A DNA stretch of 12,830 nt from Candidatus Hydrogenedentota bacterium (GTDB lineage: Bacteria; Hydrogenedentota; Hydrogenedentia; Hydrogenedentales; SLHB01). The stretch covers positions 1-12,830 of the forward strand of contig JAFGTL010000445.1 of the NCBI GenBank assembly GCA_016934125.1. Direction: 5' to 3'. This document shows positions 1 to 6,149 of this stretch, in pieces. Numbering within the stretch: the stretch's first letter is position 1; each line of letters begins with the position of its first letter. A program made the translations under genes and the position numbers. A model generated the notes under the pieces. The model saw only the letters and a list, made by a program, of their open reading frames with translations, searched no databases and was not told where the DNA came from.

Positions 1-34
1 ACACGAGGTGCCCGGAGGCCCCCGTCAGGCGTAG
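1..34 (+). CDS. Possible 3' end of an upstream gene (C-terminal ten residues only)
   Basis: Frame 2 is open from the window edge and ends at a TAG at 32-34, encoding HEVPGGPRQA. This could be the tail of a gene that begins outside the window, but ten codons are too few to test for coding bias or homology. The next recognisable gene, uvrC, is on the same strand. The stretch may equally be noncoding. Confidence 0.2.
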   Translation, partial: HEVPGGPRQA

Positions 35-93
35 GCGAAACGGCGTTGCTCCCTCGTATCGGCGCGGAACGTGTGCTATCCTGGTTCTTCGCC

Positions 94-2019
94 ATGGAAA
101 TGCCATCGGAGATCGCATCGCTGGAGCGGATTGACTTGGGCGGGGCGCCGGCCGCGCGCCGGAGTCCCGACGAGTTCCTCGCCTCGTTCGATCTGGATCG
201 CGTGCCCGCCGAGCCCGGATGTTACCTCATGCACGACAGGCACGACCGCGTGGTGTACGTCGGCAAGGCAAAGAACCTCCGCGCGCGCGTCCGCGCCTAC
301 ATCAACGAGAGCGACACCCGCCAGATGGTGCAGTTCCTCATGCGGCGGGTGGCCCACATCGATTTCCTGGTTACCACGAACGAGAAGGAAGCACTGCTCC
401 TCGAAAACAGCCTCATCAAACGCCATAAGCCGCGCTACAACGTGCGGTTACGCGATGACAAGACGTACGTCAGCCTCCGCGTCAACGTGCAGCACGAGTT
501 CCCCCGCATCACCGTCACACGGACGTGCCGGCGCGACGGCGCGCGCTATTTCGGCCCCTATTCGAGCGCGGCGGCCGTCCGCGAGACGCTCCGCGAACTC
601 CAGCGCATCTTCCCGTTGCGCACCTGCTCGGACAACGTACTCCGAAACCGCGCCCGGCCATGCCTCTACCACCAGATGAAGCAGTGCTGTGCGCCCTGCG
701 TCGGCTACGTGGAACGCGATGCCTACCACGAGATTGTGAATCAGGTGCTGCTCGTGCTCGAAGGGCGGAGCGCCGACGTCGAGAAGCTGCTCCTGGCACG
801 CATCGAGCGGCACGCCGCCGCCCTCGAATTCGAGAAGGCTGCCGAGTTGCGCGATCGGCTGTTCGCCCTGCGCGAGACCTTCGAACGCCAGCGCGCGGTG
901 GCCGCCGGCAGCGCCGACGAGCGCGATGTCTTCGGCGTCTACACACACGGCCGGTTCAGCGAAATCCAGGTGCTCTTCTACCGGGGTGGCAAGATGATCG
1001 GCGGCCGATCCTTCTCGATCAGCCACCGCGATATGCCCCTGTCCGAGGTGTTCGGATCGTTCCTCCTCCAGTACTACTCCGAGGCCCCCTACGTGCCCAC
1101 CGAGATTCTGACGCCCGTCCCCCTCGATGAAGGCGAGACGCTCGCCGAGATCCTCTCCGAACAGCGGGGACGCAAAGTGAGCGTGCACTGGCCGCAGCGC
1201 GGCGAGAAACGCGCCCTGACGCAACTCGCCGAGCGAAACGCGAAGAGCAGTTTCGACGAGAAGCGCCTCGCCGAGAAGGCCAATGCGGATCTCCTCGAGC
1301 GTGTCCGCGAAGCCCTCAAGCTGAGCCGGGCTCCGGCCCGGATCGAGTGCTACGACATCTCGTCAATCCAGGGCGACAAGCCCGTCGGCTCGATGGTGGC
1401 CTTCGAACACGGGCTACCGGCCAAATCGCGCTACCGGCGGTTCGCCATCAAACGCGTCGAAGGCCAGGACGACTTCGCCATGTTGCGCGAGGTGCTCCTC
1501 CGGCGGCTCCAGCGCGCCATCCAGGAAGACGACTTGCCCGACCTGCTCCTCATCGACGGCGGCAAAGGCCAGCTCAACGTGGCCACCGCCCTGCTTAAGG
1601 ACTTGGGAATCGAGGACTTGGACGCGGCCGGCATCGCCAAGTCCCGGACCGGCGACGAGGGGCGTTCTCCCGAGCGGTTCTTCATCCCGGGACGCGCGAA
1701 TCCGGTGATTCTCCCTCAGCACTCGCCCGTCGTGCTGCTCCTGGCCCGCATACGCGATGAGGCCCACCGGTTCGCCATCACCTACCACCGGAAACGGCGG
1801 AGCCAAGCCACGTTGCGCTCACCCCTGCTCGCCATCCCGGGGATCGGCGAGAAGCGAGCCCGGATCCTGCTCGCTGAACTCGGTTCCGTGGCGCGGATCC
1901 GCAACGCATCCGTCGAGGCCATTGCCGCGATCCCCGGATTTGATGATACACTGGCGAAACAGATCAAGAAACACTTGGCCGCGCCTGGCGGGGCGCGCAA
2001 GAGGGGGACATCCCAATGA
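94..2019 (+). CDS. uvrC: UvrC, excinuclease ABC subunit C
   Basis: UvrC makes both incisions around a DNA lesion in UvrABC nucleotide excision repair in the cytoplasm. All domains are visible (numbering from the ATG at 94, 641 residues; E. coli UvrC is about 610). The GIY-YIG nuclease carries PGCY at 41-44 and YVGKAKNL from 55. Four cysteines at 178, 190, 198 and 202 have the 12-8-4 spacing of the UvrC iron-sulfur cluster. A UVR motif (EFEKAAELRDRL) mediates UvrB contact. The RNase H-like endonuclease has D421 (CYDISS), D488 (LIDGGKGQ) and H558 (DEAHRF), the expected DDH triad. Tandem helix-hairpin-helix motifs (IPGIGEKRA, IPGFDD) close the protein. The frame is open back to a TTG at 46, but no Shine-Dalgarno supports either start; the ATG gives a normal N-terminus. 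A TATCCT at 77-82 could be a -10 close to the ATG. The stop overlaps the next gene (ATGA). Confidence 0.97.
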   Translation: MEMPSEIASLERIDLGGAPAARRSPDEFLASFDLDRVPAEPGCYLMHDRHDRVVYVGKAKNLRARVRAYINESDTRQMVQFLMRRVAHIDFLVTTNEKEALLLENSLIKRHKPRYNVRLRDDKTYVSLRVNVQHEFPRITVTRTCRRDGARYFGPYSSAAAVRETLRELQRIFPLRTCSDNVLRNRARPCLYHQMKQCCAPCVGYVERDAYHEIVNQVLLVLEGRSADVEKLLLARIERHAAALEFEKAAELRDRLFALRETFERQRAVAAGSADERDVFGVYTHGRFSEIQVLFYRGGKMIGGRSFSISHRDMPLSEVFGSFLLQYYSEAPYVPTEILTPVPLDEGETLAEILSEQRGRKVSVHWPQRGEKRALTQLAERNAKSSFDEKRLAEKANADLLERVREALKLSRAPARIECYDISSIQGDKPVGSMVAFEHGLPAKSRYRRFAIKRVEGQDDFAMLREVLLRRLQRAIQEDDLPDLLLIDGGKGQLNVATALLKDLGIEDLDAAGIAKSRTGDEGRSPERFFIPGRANPVILPQHSPVVLLLARIRDEAHRFAITYHRKRRSQATLRSPLLAIPGIGEKRARILLAELGSVARIRNASVEAIAAIPGFDDTLAKQIKKHLAAPGGARKRGTSQ

Positions 2020-3362
2020 GTGTACTGTTCGTGCTCATGGCTTTGCTGGCCATCCTCGTCGTCCTGGGCGTCGGATACCATGTGTGGCTCATGGCCCAGT
2101 ATCCGGAGCCGGTGTACGCCGACGAGGTTCACACCATCACCGCCCGGGACGGCTGGCGGCTTCTCGTGCACCGGCGGCGCCCGCCGTCGGGCCGTGGCGA
2201 ACCCGTCTTCCTGTGCCACAGCCTCGTGTTCAACCACCTGAACTTCGAACTGCCCCACGGCAAGTCCCTCGTCGATGCCCTGCTCGATGCCGGATACGAC
2301 TGCTGGCTCGCCGATCTGCGCGGATGCCGCAGCGCCATTGCGCCCTTGGGCGGCACCACCAGACAGATCACCGTCGACGACTACCTGCTCCGTGACGTGC
2401 CGGCCGTGCTCAAGTACATCTGTGAGTCCACCGGATATGGCCAAGTGCACTGGATCGGCCACTCCCTCGGCGGGATGCTGCTGTACGCCTACGATCTCAC
2501 CTTCGAAGGCGGCCGCGTCGCGTCCGGCGCGACGCTTGGCGCCCCTCCGGGCTTCGAGGGCGTTGAATACGCCGGCACACCCGGCCTGTTGGGCCTGGCG
2601 CGGTATGCCCCGTGGTTGTGCTCGGGCGTGGTTCGCGGGATCGCGCCCTGGCTCAAGTCGATCCGGCCGAAGGCCTCCCCCGTTCCCGTCAACTGGGATA
2701 ACCTCCATCCCGCCGTGGACGGGGGCGCCCTCTTCAATGCCATCGAGATCCCGCCCCCCCTGGTGACGCAGGAGGTCGATTTCTGGGCCACCAACGGCGT
2801 CTGGCGCATGCGGAACGATCAAGTGGACATGGCGGCGGCCCTTAACCGAATGGGCACGCCGCTCCTGGCCCTGTTCGCGGAGGCCGATCCGCTGATTCCC
2901 CTGGATCGCGCCCAGGCCTTCTTCGACCATCTGCCCGGCCGTGACAAACGCATCGCCTTCCTCGGCACCGACCACGGCTGCCGCAACCAATATGGCCACC
3001 TCGACCTCGCGCTTCCGGCCTACGGCGACGAGGAGGTATGGCCGGTTGTCATCGACTGGCTCAAGGCCCATCCTATCACCGCCACATACGATCCCGATTC
3101 GGCCGAGCCCGTCGCCATCCCTGTCGCGACCGCCAAGGGCGCTGCGCCGGCCACGGCGCCGGCGCCGGAACCCGCCGCGAAGGGAAGACCGGCAACCAAG
3201 AAGAAGCCGGCGGCCAAGAAGAAGCCTGCCGCCAAGAAGAAGCCCGCCGCCAAGAAGGCTCCCGCGGCCAAGAAGAAGCCTGCCGCCAAGAAGAAGCCCG
3301 CGGCAAAACGGAAGCCGGCCGCTAAGAAGAAGGCATCCGCGAGCAACGGCTCCGGGGAATAG
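2016..3362 (+). CDS. Membrane-anchored alpha/beta hydrolase (lipase/esterase-like) with a KKKPAA-repeat C-terminal tail
   Basis: The 448-residue protein begins with an uncleaved-looking hydrophobic segment at about residues 3-22 and then an alpha/beta hydrolase fold. The nucleophile elbow GHSLGG lies at 148-153 with S150 as nucleophile. The likely acid is D291 (AEADPLIP) and the likely base H328 (YGHLDL), with H320 as alternative. The VHTITARDGWRLLVHR segment recalls the N-terminus of acid-lipase-like hydrolases; the substrate is unknown. The catalytic domain ends near 355. An Ala/Pro-rich linker follows, then residues 395-436 are seven hexapeptide units of KKKPAA type, a histone H1-like tail. 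Such tails in bacteria bind DNA or other polyanions, for example in the PHA-granule protein PhaF. The ATG overlaps the uvrC stop (ATGA), with GAGGGGG upstream at 2001-2007 as ribosome binding site, so translation is coupled. The catalytic assignment is firm; the role of the tail is inference. Confidence 0.85.
   Translation: MSVLFVLMALLAILVVLGVGYHVWLMAQYPEPVYADEVHTITARDGWRLLVHRRRPPSGRGEPVFLCHSLVFNHLNFELPHGKSLVDALLDAGYDCWLADLRGCRSAIAPLGGTTRQITVDDYLLRDVPAVLKYICESTGYGQVHWIGHSLGGMLLYAYDLTFEGGRVASGATLGAPPGFEGVEYAGTPGLLGLARYAPWLCSGVVRGIAPWLKSIRPKASPVPVNWDNLHPAVDGGALFNAIEIPPPLVTQEVDFWATNGVWRMRNDQVDMAAALNRMGTPLLALFAEADPLIPLDRAQAFFDHLPGRDKRIAFLGTDHGCRNQYGHLDLALPAYGDEEVWPVVIDWLKAHPITATYDPDSAEPVAIPVATAKGAAPATAPAPEPAAKGRPATKKKPAAKKKPAAKKKPAAKKAPAAKKKPAAKKKPAAKRKPAAKKKASASNGSGE
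3198..3323 (+). repeat. Seven 18-bp tandem coding repeats (KKKPAA units)
   Basis: The 3' end of the hydrolase gene contains seven consecutive 18-bp units, each starting with a run of AAG lysine codons followed by proline and two alanine codons. Six units are near-identical at protein level; unit 4 reads KKAPAA and unit 7 KRKPAA. Synonymous third-base differences between units (gcc/gcg/gct) show the array is not freshly amplified. Arrays like this can change copy number by slippage, so tail length may vary between strains. Confidence 0.9.
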
Positions 3363-3414
3363 CAGCCGAGGCTGCCGGGCCGGACGCGGCCCGTGCGAAA
3401 TGAGGGAACCGAGC

Positions 3415-4332
3415 ATGAGCAATCGTCCGTCTCGCCGCGCTTTCCTGGCGGCCGCAGCCGCCGGCATCACGGCCGGAGTGGCTACCCGTACAGCACGCGC
3501 CCAAGCGGCCGGGAGCACGCCCCCTGTCTGTGTGTTCTCGAAGCACTTGCAGTTCATCGACGACTTCCGAGAACTGGGACGAACCTGCAGGGAACTGGGC
3601 CTGGACGGCGTCGATCTGACGGTGCGCAAGGGCGGACACGTGCTTCCCGAACACGCGGCGACGGATCTGCCGCGGGCCGTCGAGGCGATCCGGGCCGAAG
3701 GGCTCGACGTCTGCATGATCACGACGAACTTGTGCCGGGGCGACGATCCCGATGCCGAGCCCATCCTGAGCGCCGCATCGAAGCTGGGCATCCGTTACTT
3801 CCGCGTCGGGCCGCACCGCTACTCGGACGACGGCGACGTGCTCACAGAGCTTGACGGATTCACCGAGGAACTGCGCTCGCTGGCCGAAGTGGCTGCACGA
3901 CACGACATGGTGGCCGGCTATCACAACCACTCGGGCCCAAGATACATGGGCGCACCGCTGTGGGATCTCCACCGCGCCGTCACCGCCATCGGCCGGCCCA
4001 GTTTCGGCTCAAACTTCGACGTCGGCCACGCAACGGTTGAGGGGGGATACGGCGGCTGGCGCATCAACGCGCGGCTCATGGCGCCGCACGTCAAGATGCT
4101 GGCAGCTAAAGACTTCGTCTGGGACACGACCGACCGGCCCATGTGGGTGCCCCTGGGTTCGGGGCGCGTCCAACTCGTCGAGTTCCTCAAGCTCTTCAGG
4201 CAGGTGGGCTTCGCCGGCCCGATCTCGACGCATTTCGAGTACAAGGTTCCTTCAAACGAGGCCATGCTCGACGAGATACGAAACGCGGCCGTCACGGTGC
4301 GGGCCGCCTTGAGGGAAGCCGGATACGCGTAG
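3415..4332 (+). CDS. Tat-exported sugar phosphate isomerase/epimerase-like TIM-barrel protein
   Basis: The 305-residue protein opens with a twin-arginine signal: SRRAFL at residues 6-11, an Ala-rich hydrophobic stretch to about 23 and an ARA cleavage site at 27-29. The mature part resembles the xylose isomerase-like TIM barrel (AP endonuclease 2 superfamily). Candidate metal and substrate ligands are H170 and H172 (YHNH), D202 and H205 (FDVGH), K234-D235 and E275 (THFEY), where this family usually binds a divalent cation and isomerises or epimerises sugars. Tat export implies the protein folds, probably with metal, before reaching the periplasm. The ATG at 3415 is chosen because AGGGA at 3403-3407 lies seven bases before it; an in-frame ATG at 3400 has no such site. 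It follows the hydrolase gene by 52 bases on the same strand, probably in one transcript. The exact substrate cannot be told. Confidence 0.88.
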   Translation: MSNRPSRRAFLAAAAAGITAGVATRTARAQAAGSTPPVCVFSKHLQFIDDFRELGRTCRELGLDGVDLTVRKGGHVLPEHAATDLPRAVEAIRAEGLDVCMITTNLCRGDDPDAEPILSAASKLGIRYFRVGPHRYSDDGDVLTELDGFTEELRSLAEVAARHDMVAGYHNHSGPRYMGAPLWDLHRAVTAIGRPSFGSNFDVGHATVEGGYGGWRINARLMAPHVKMLAAKDFVWDTTDRPMWVPLGSGRVQLVEFLKLFRQVGFAGPISTHFEYKVPSNEAMLDEIRNAAVTVRAALREAGYA

Positions 4333-4349
4333 GGCCGGCGCGCCTACGC
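4327..4349. terminator. Inverted repeat spanning two convergent stop codons, possible bidirectional terminator
   Basis: GCGTAGG at 4327-4333 and CCTACGC at 4343-4349 form a 7-bp perfect stem around a 9-base GC-rich loop. The TAG stops of the isomerase gene (plus strand) and the DUF89 gene (minus strand) lie one in each arm, only 11 bases apart. There is no T-tract on either side, so the element is at best a weak terminator or an RNA 3'-end stabiliser for both transcripts. Confidence 0.35.
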
Positions 4350-5234
4350 AGCGGGGCCGTTGCCGGCGGCTGCCCGCCGGGCGCGCGTCGAGATGAGGCC
4401 GATCTGGCCGTACTCGCCCCCCATGTGGCGGGCGATGATCTCGCATTTGGCCCGCAGGATGAGAAACACGTCCCCCGGGAAGTCGTCCACCGTCTCGTAG
4501 TTCCCCTGTCCTTTCGCGACGATCATGTCGGCCGCGCGCATGCGCTCCAGGAAGGACTCCGGCACGAGCGAGATCGGGCACCCGATGAAGGGGCCGCCGT
4601 TATCGATGACGTCGCAGACCTCCGTCAGCCCCACCTGCTCCGCATCCGCCATCACCACGTCGTTGATGATGGGCGCCCCCTTCACCACGGCCGTGACAGG
4701 GGCGAACTTGCCCAACTCCTCGATCAGGATCTTGTCGAACACAATCTCGCCTGCGTTGTCCAGAAGAAACAGCACGTCGTCCGCCCGGGCCAGGGACTCG
4801 CGAAACTCCGCCAAGTGTTCCACGGCGAACTGCTCGCGCAGCGCCTGATCGATGGCCGAACGCACATCGATCTCGCCGTGATTCGCGATGCCGAGATCGA
4901 TGATGTTCCCGGCAGCGGCGATGTGGAGTGCCGTAGACAGGGGATCGGCGCTCTCGCGCACCCGTTCCCGCAGTTCCGGTTCGAGGGCCAGCGTCAACTC
5001 ATTCTGCTCGCGCCGGGCCGCTCCGTAGGGATCCGCGTTCCCGGACAACGCCGCCGCCAACTCGTAGGCACACGCCGAATTCACCGCGGGCGACTCTTCT
5101 AAGTCCAAGCCCGGCATGCGCTTGACCGTCTCATCGAGGATCCGGCGCTGCACCTCGGGATCGTCCGTCGCGGCCCGTGCCACGCGCACCGCCTGGGCCG
5201 CTACGCACGCCAGACACTCCAATGTAGATTTCAA
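4344..5234 (-). CDS. DUF89/ARMT1-like family protein (putative damage-control phosphatase)
   Basis: The 296-residue protein matches the DUF89 fold family, metal-dependent phosphatases thought to clear damaged or surplus phosphometabolites in the cytoplasm. Visible signatures are an N-terminal CxxC (C7, C10, ECLAC), AAGNIID at 107-113, LLDNAGEIVFD with the metal-site motif DNAGE at 159-163, KGAPIIND at 185-192, and KGQGNYE at 241-247, with a late RAKC at 261-264. The CxxC and length fit the prokaryotic subfamily I. The start is TTG at 5234, chosen because AAGGA (plus-strand TCCTT at 5243-5247) stands 8 bases upstream and no ATG gives the CxxC-containing N-terminus. It is convergent with the isomerase gene and divergent from DUF456, with about 106 bases between. 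The sugar-phosphate substrate is unknown; proximity to sugar-related genes is only suggestive. Confidence 0.9.
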   Translation of the reverse strand: MKSTLECLACVAAQAVRVARAATDDPEVQRRILDETVKRMPGLDLEESPAVNSACAYELAAALSGNADPYGAARREQNELTLALEPELRERVRESADPLSTALHIAAAGNIIDLGIANHGEIDVRSAIDQALREQFAVEHLAEFRESLARADDVLFLLDNAGEIVFDKILIEELGKFAPVTAVVKGAPIINDVVMADAEQVGLTEVCDVIDNGGPFIGCPISLVPESFLERMRAADMIVAKGQGNYETVDDFPGDVFLILRAKCEIIARHMGGEYGQIGLISTRARRAAAGNGPAA

Positions 5235-5340
5235 CGTGGGATTCCTTTCTTACCGGCCAGTGGGGCATGGATCATATCACATTGGACGTGCCCAGACACA
5301 TTCTGGTAGAACGTCCCCGGGCAATCTGGGAGCGTTCTCG

Positions 5341-5853
5341 ATGCACACGGTTCTCATCATCCTGGGCTGGAGCGCCTTCGCCCTGGCCGTGCTTGCCGGG
5401 CTCGTCCTCGATGTCCTTGGCCTGTTCGGAAACTGGATCATCGTGGGCGCTACAGCCATCGCGTGGGCCGTCACCGGATTCGAGCATTTCAGTATCACCG
5501 GCCTCCTGATCATGGCGGGCCTGGCCGTGCTCGGCGAGGTGCTCGAGAGCGCAGCGGCCGGTTACGGCGCGTCCAGGTTCGGCGGCGGCAAGGGGACGGC
5601 CGTGGCGGCAATTGTGGGCTGCATCCTGGGCGCCATCGCAGGCACGCCCCTGTTCCCCATCATCGGCACACTGGCGGGCGCGTGCCTCGGGGCGTTTGCG
5701 GCCGCGGCGCTGTATGAATACATCCAGATGGAGAAAGAAGTCCGCCAGGCCCTGTGGACAGGGCTCGGGGCCGCCTTGGGCAAGGTGCTGGGCCTGTTCG
5801 CCAAGGTACTCGTCGGCCTTGCCATCCTGGTGGTGGCCGCGCTCACGTACTGA
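5341..5853 (+). CDS. DUF456 family integral membrane protein
   Basis: The 170-residue protein is almost entirely hydrophobic and matches the DUF456 pattern: an N-terminal helix leading into LGLFGNWIIVG, a middle GEVLES segment followed by GA(S)RFGGGKGTAVAAIVG, then glycine-rich helices (GCILGAIAGTPLFPIIGTLAGACLGAF) and a last helix pair after a short charged stretch (MEKEVRQA). Four or five membrane segments are likely. The biochemical role of DUF456 proteins is not established. The frame is open upstream, but the ATG at 5341 has GGGAG at 5328-5332 with 8-base spacing and starts the hydrophobic helix directly. The divergent spacer to the DUF89 gene holds only a weak promoter candidate (TTGGAC at 5282, TAGAAC at 5307, 19-base spacing). 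A repeat element begins 11 bases after the stop. Confidence 0.88.
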   Translation: MHTVLIILGWSAFALAVLAGLVLDVLGLFGNWIIVGATAIAWAVTGFEHFSITGLLIMAGLAVLGEVLESAAAGYGASRFGGGKGTAVAAIVGCILGAIAGTPLFPIIGTLAGACLGAFAAAALYEYIQMEKEVRQALWTGLGAALGKVLGLFAKVLVGLAILVVAALTY

Positions 5854-5864
5854 GCCGCGCCCCC

Positions 5865-6074
5865 CCACAATCCGCACGTAACGCTCTCGACGTGGGAGAC
5901 GAAGTCCCAATTGGCCCGCCGCGGCGGGCCTTTCCGCTGCTCTGCCGTTTCGCTCCATACATCGTGGGCTTCTTGATGGACGGCAGACGCAGGGAAACCG
6001 GTAAGATGCCGCTTCTGCGTTCCACGGAAACGTAGACGCGGCATCCTGCCGCGTTCCTTACGTGCGGATTGTGG
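5865..6074 (+). repeat. 210-bp structured repeat element, copy 1 (MITE-like, 17-bp terminal inverted repeats)
   Basis: The element begins with CCACAATCCGCACGTAA at 5865-5881 and ends with the perfect reverse complement at 6058-6074. A second copy at 10765-10974 is the same length with 10 substitutions and no indels (about 95% identity). The interior is full of hairpins: a TGGGA/TCCCA stem (5893-5909), the perfect 18-bp palindrome GGCCCGCCGCGGCGGGCC (5913-5930), paired CTGCCG/CGGCAG (5942-5947, 5981-5986), and competing stems near the right end. It has no credible coding frame. The flanks are C-runs, so a target duplication cannot be read. It looks like a non-autonomous mobile element or a dispersed structured intergenic repeat. 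It fills most of the 296-base gap between DUF456 and GH2. Confidence 0.85.
5913..5934 (+). terminator. GC palindrome plus short T-run inside copy 1, possible terminator for DUF456
   Basis: GGCCCGCCGCGGCGGGCC at 5913-5930 folds into an 8-bp GC stem (with a tiny loop, so in practice a 7-bp stem with 4-base loop) and is followed by TTTCC. That is the shape of an intrinsic terminator, although the T-run is short. It lies 60 bases beyond the DUF456 stop. The same sequence is unchanged in copy 2 at 10813-10834. Confidence 0.35.
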
Positions 6075-6088
6075 CCCCCTTGGGCCGC

Positions 6089-6117
6089 TTGAATCGCCCT
6101 TGCCCGGAGAGTACCAT
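6089..6117 (+). promoter_or_regulatory. Putative sigma70-like promoter of the GH2 gene
   Basis: TTGAAT at 6089-6094 and TACCAT at 6112-6117 are separated by 17 bases; each hexamer matches 4 of 6 consensus positions. The predicted start site near 6124 leaves about 26 bases of leader before the GH2 ATG, which fits a ribosome site at GGGA (6137-6140). The -35 begins 15 bases after the end of the repeat element. Confidence 0.45.
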
Positions 6118-6149
6118 CGTGCCGCAGATACCATGCGGGAAGACCCCTG

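Noticed and set aside
1782..3791. Long minus-strand open frame (669 codons) antisense to the uvrC end, the hydrolase and the isomerase start
   Set aside because: It lies opposite three well-supported genes, contains low-complexity Gly/Leu/Arg stretches mirrored from the KKKPAA array, and shows no domain or ribosome site. High-GC genomes give many such shadow frames.
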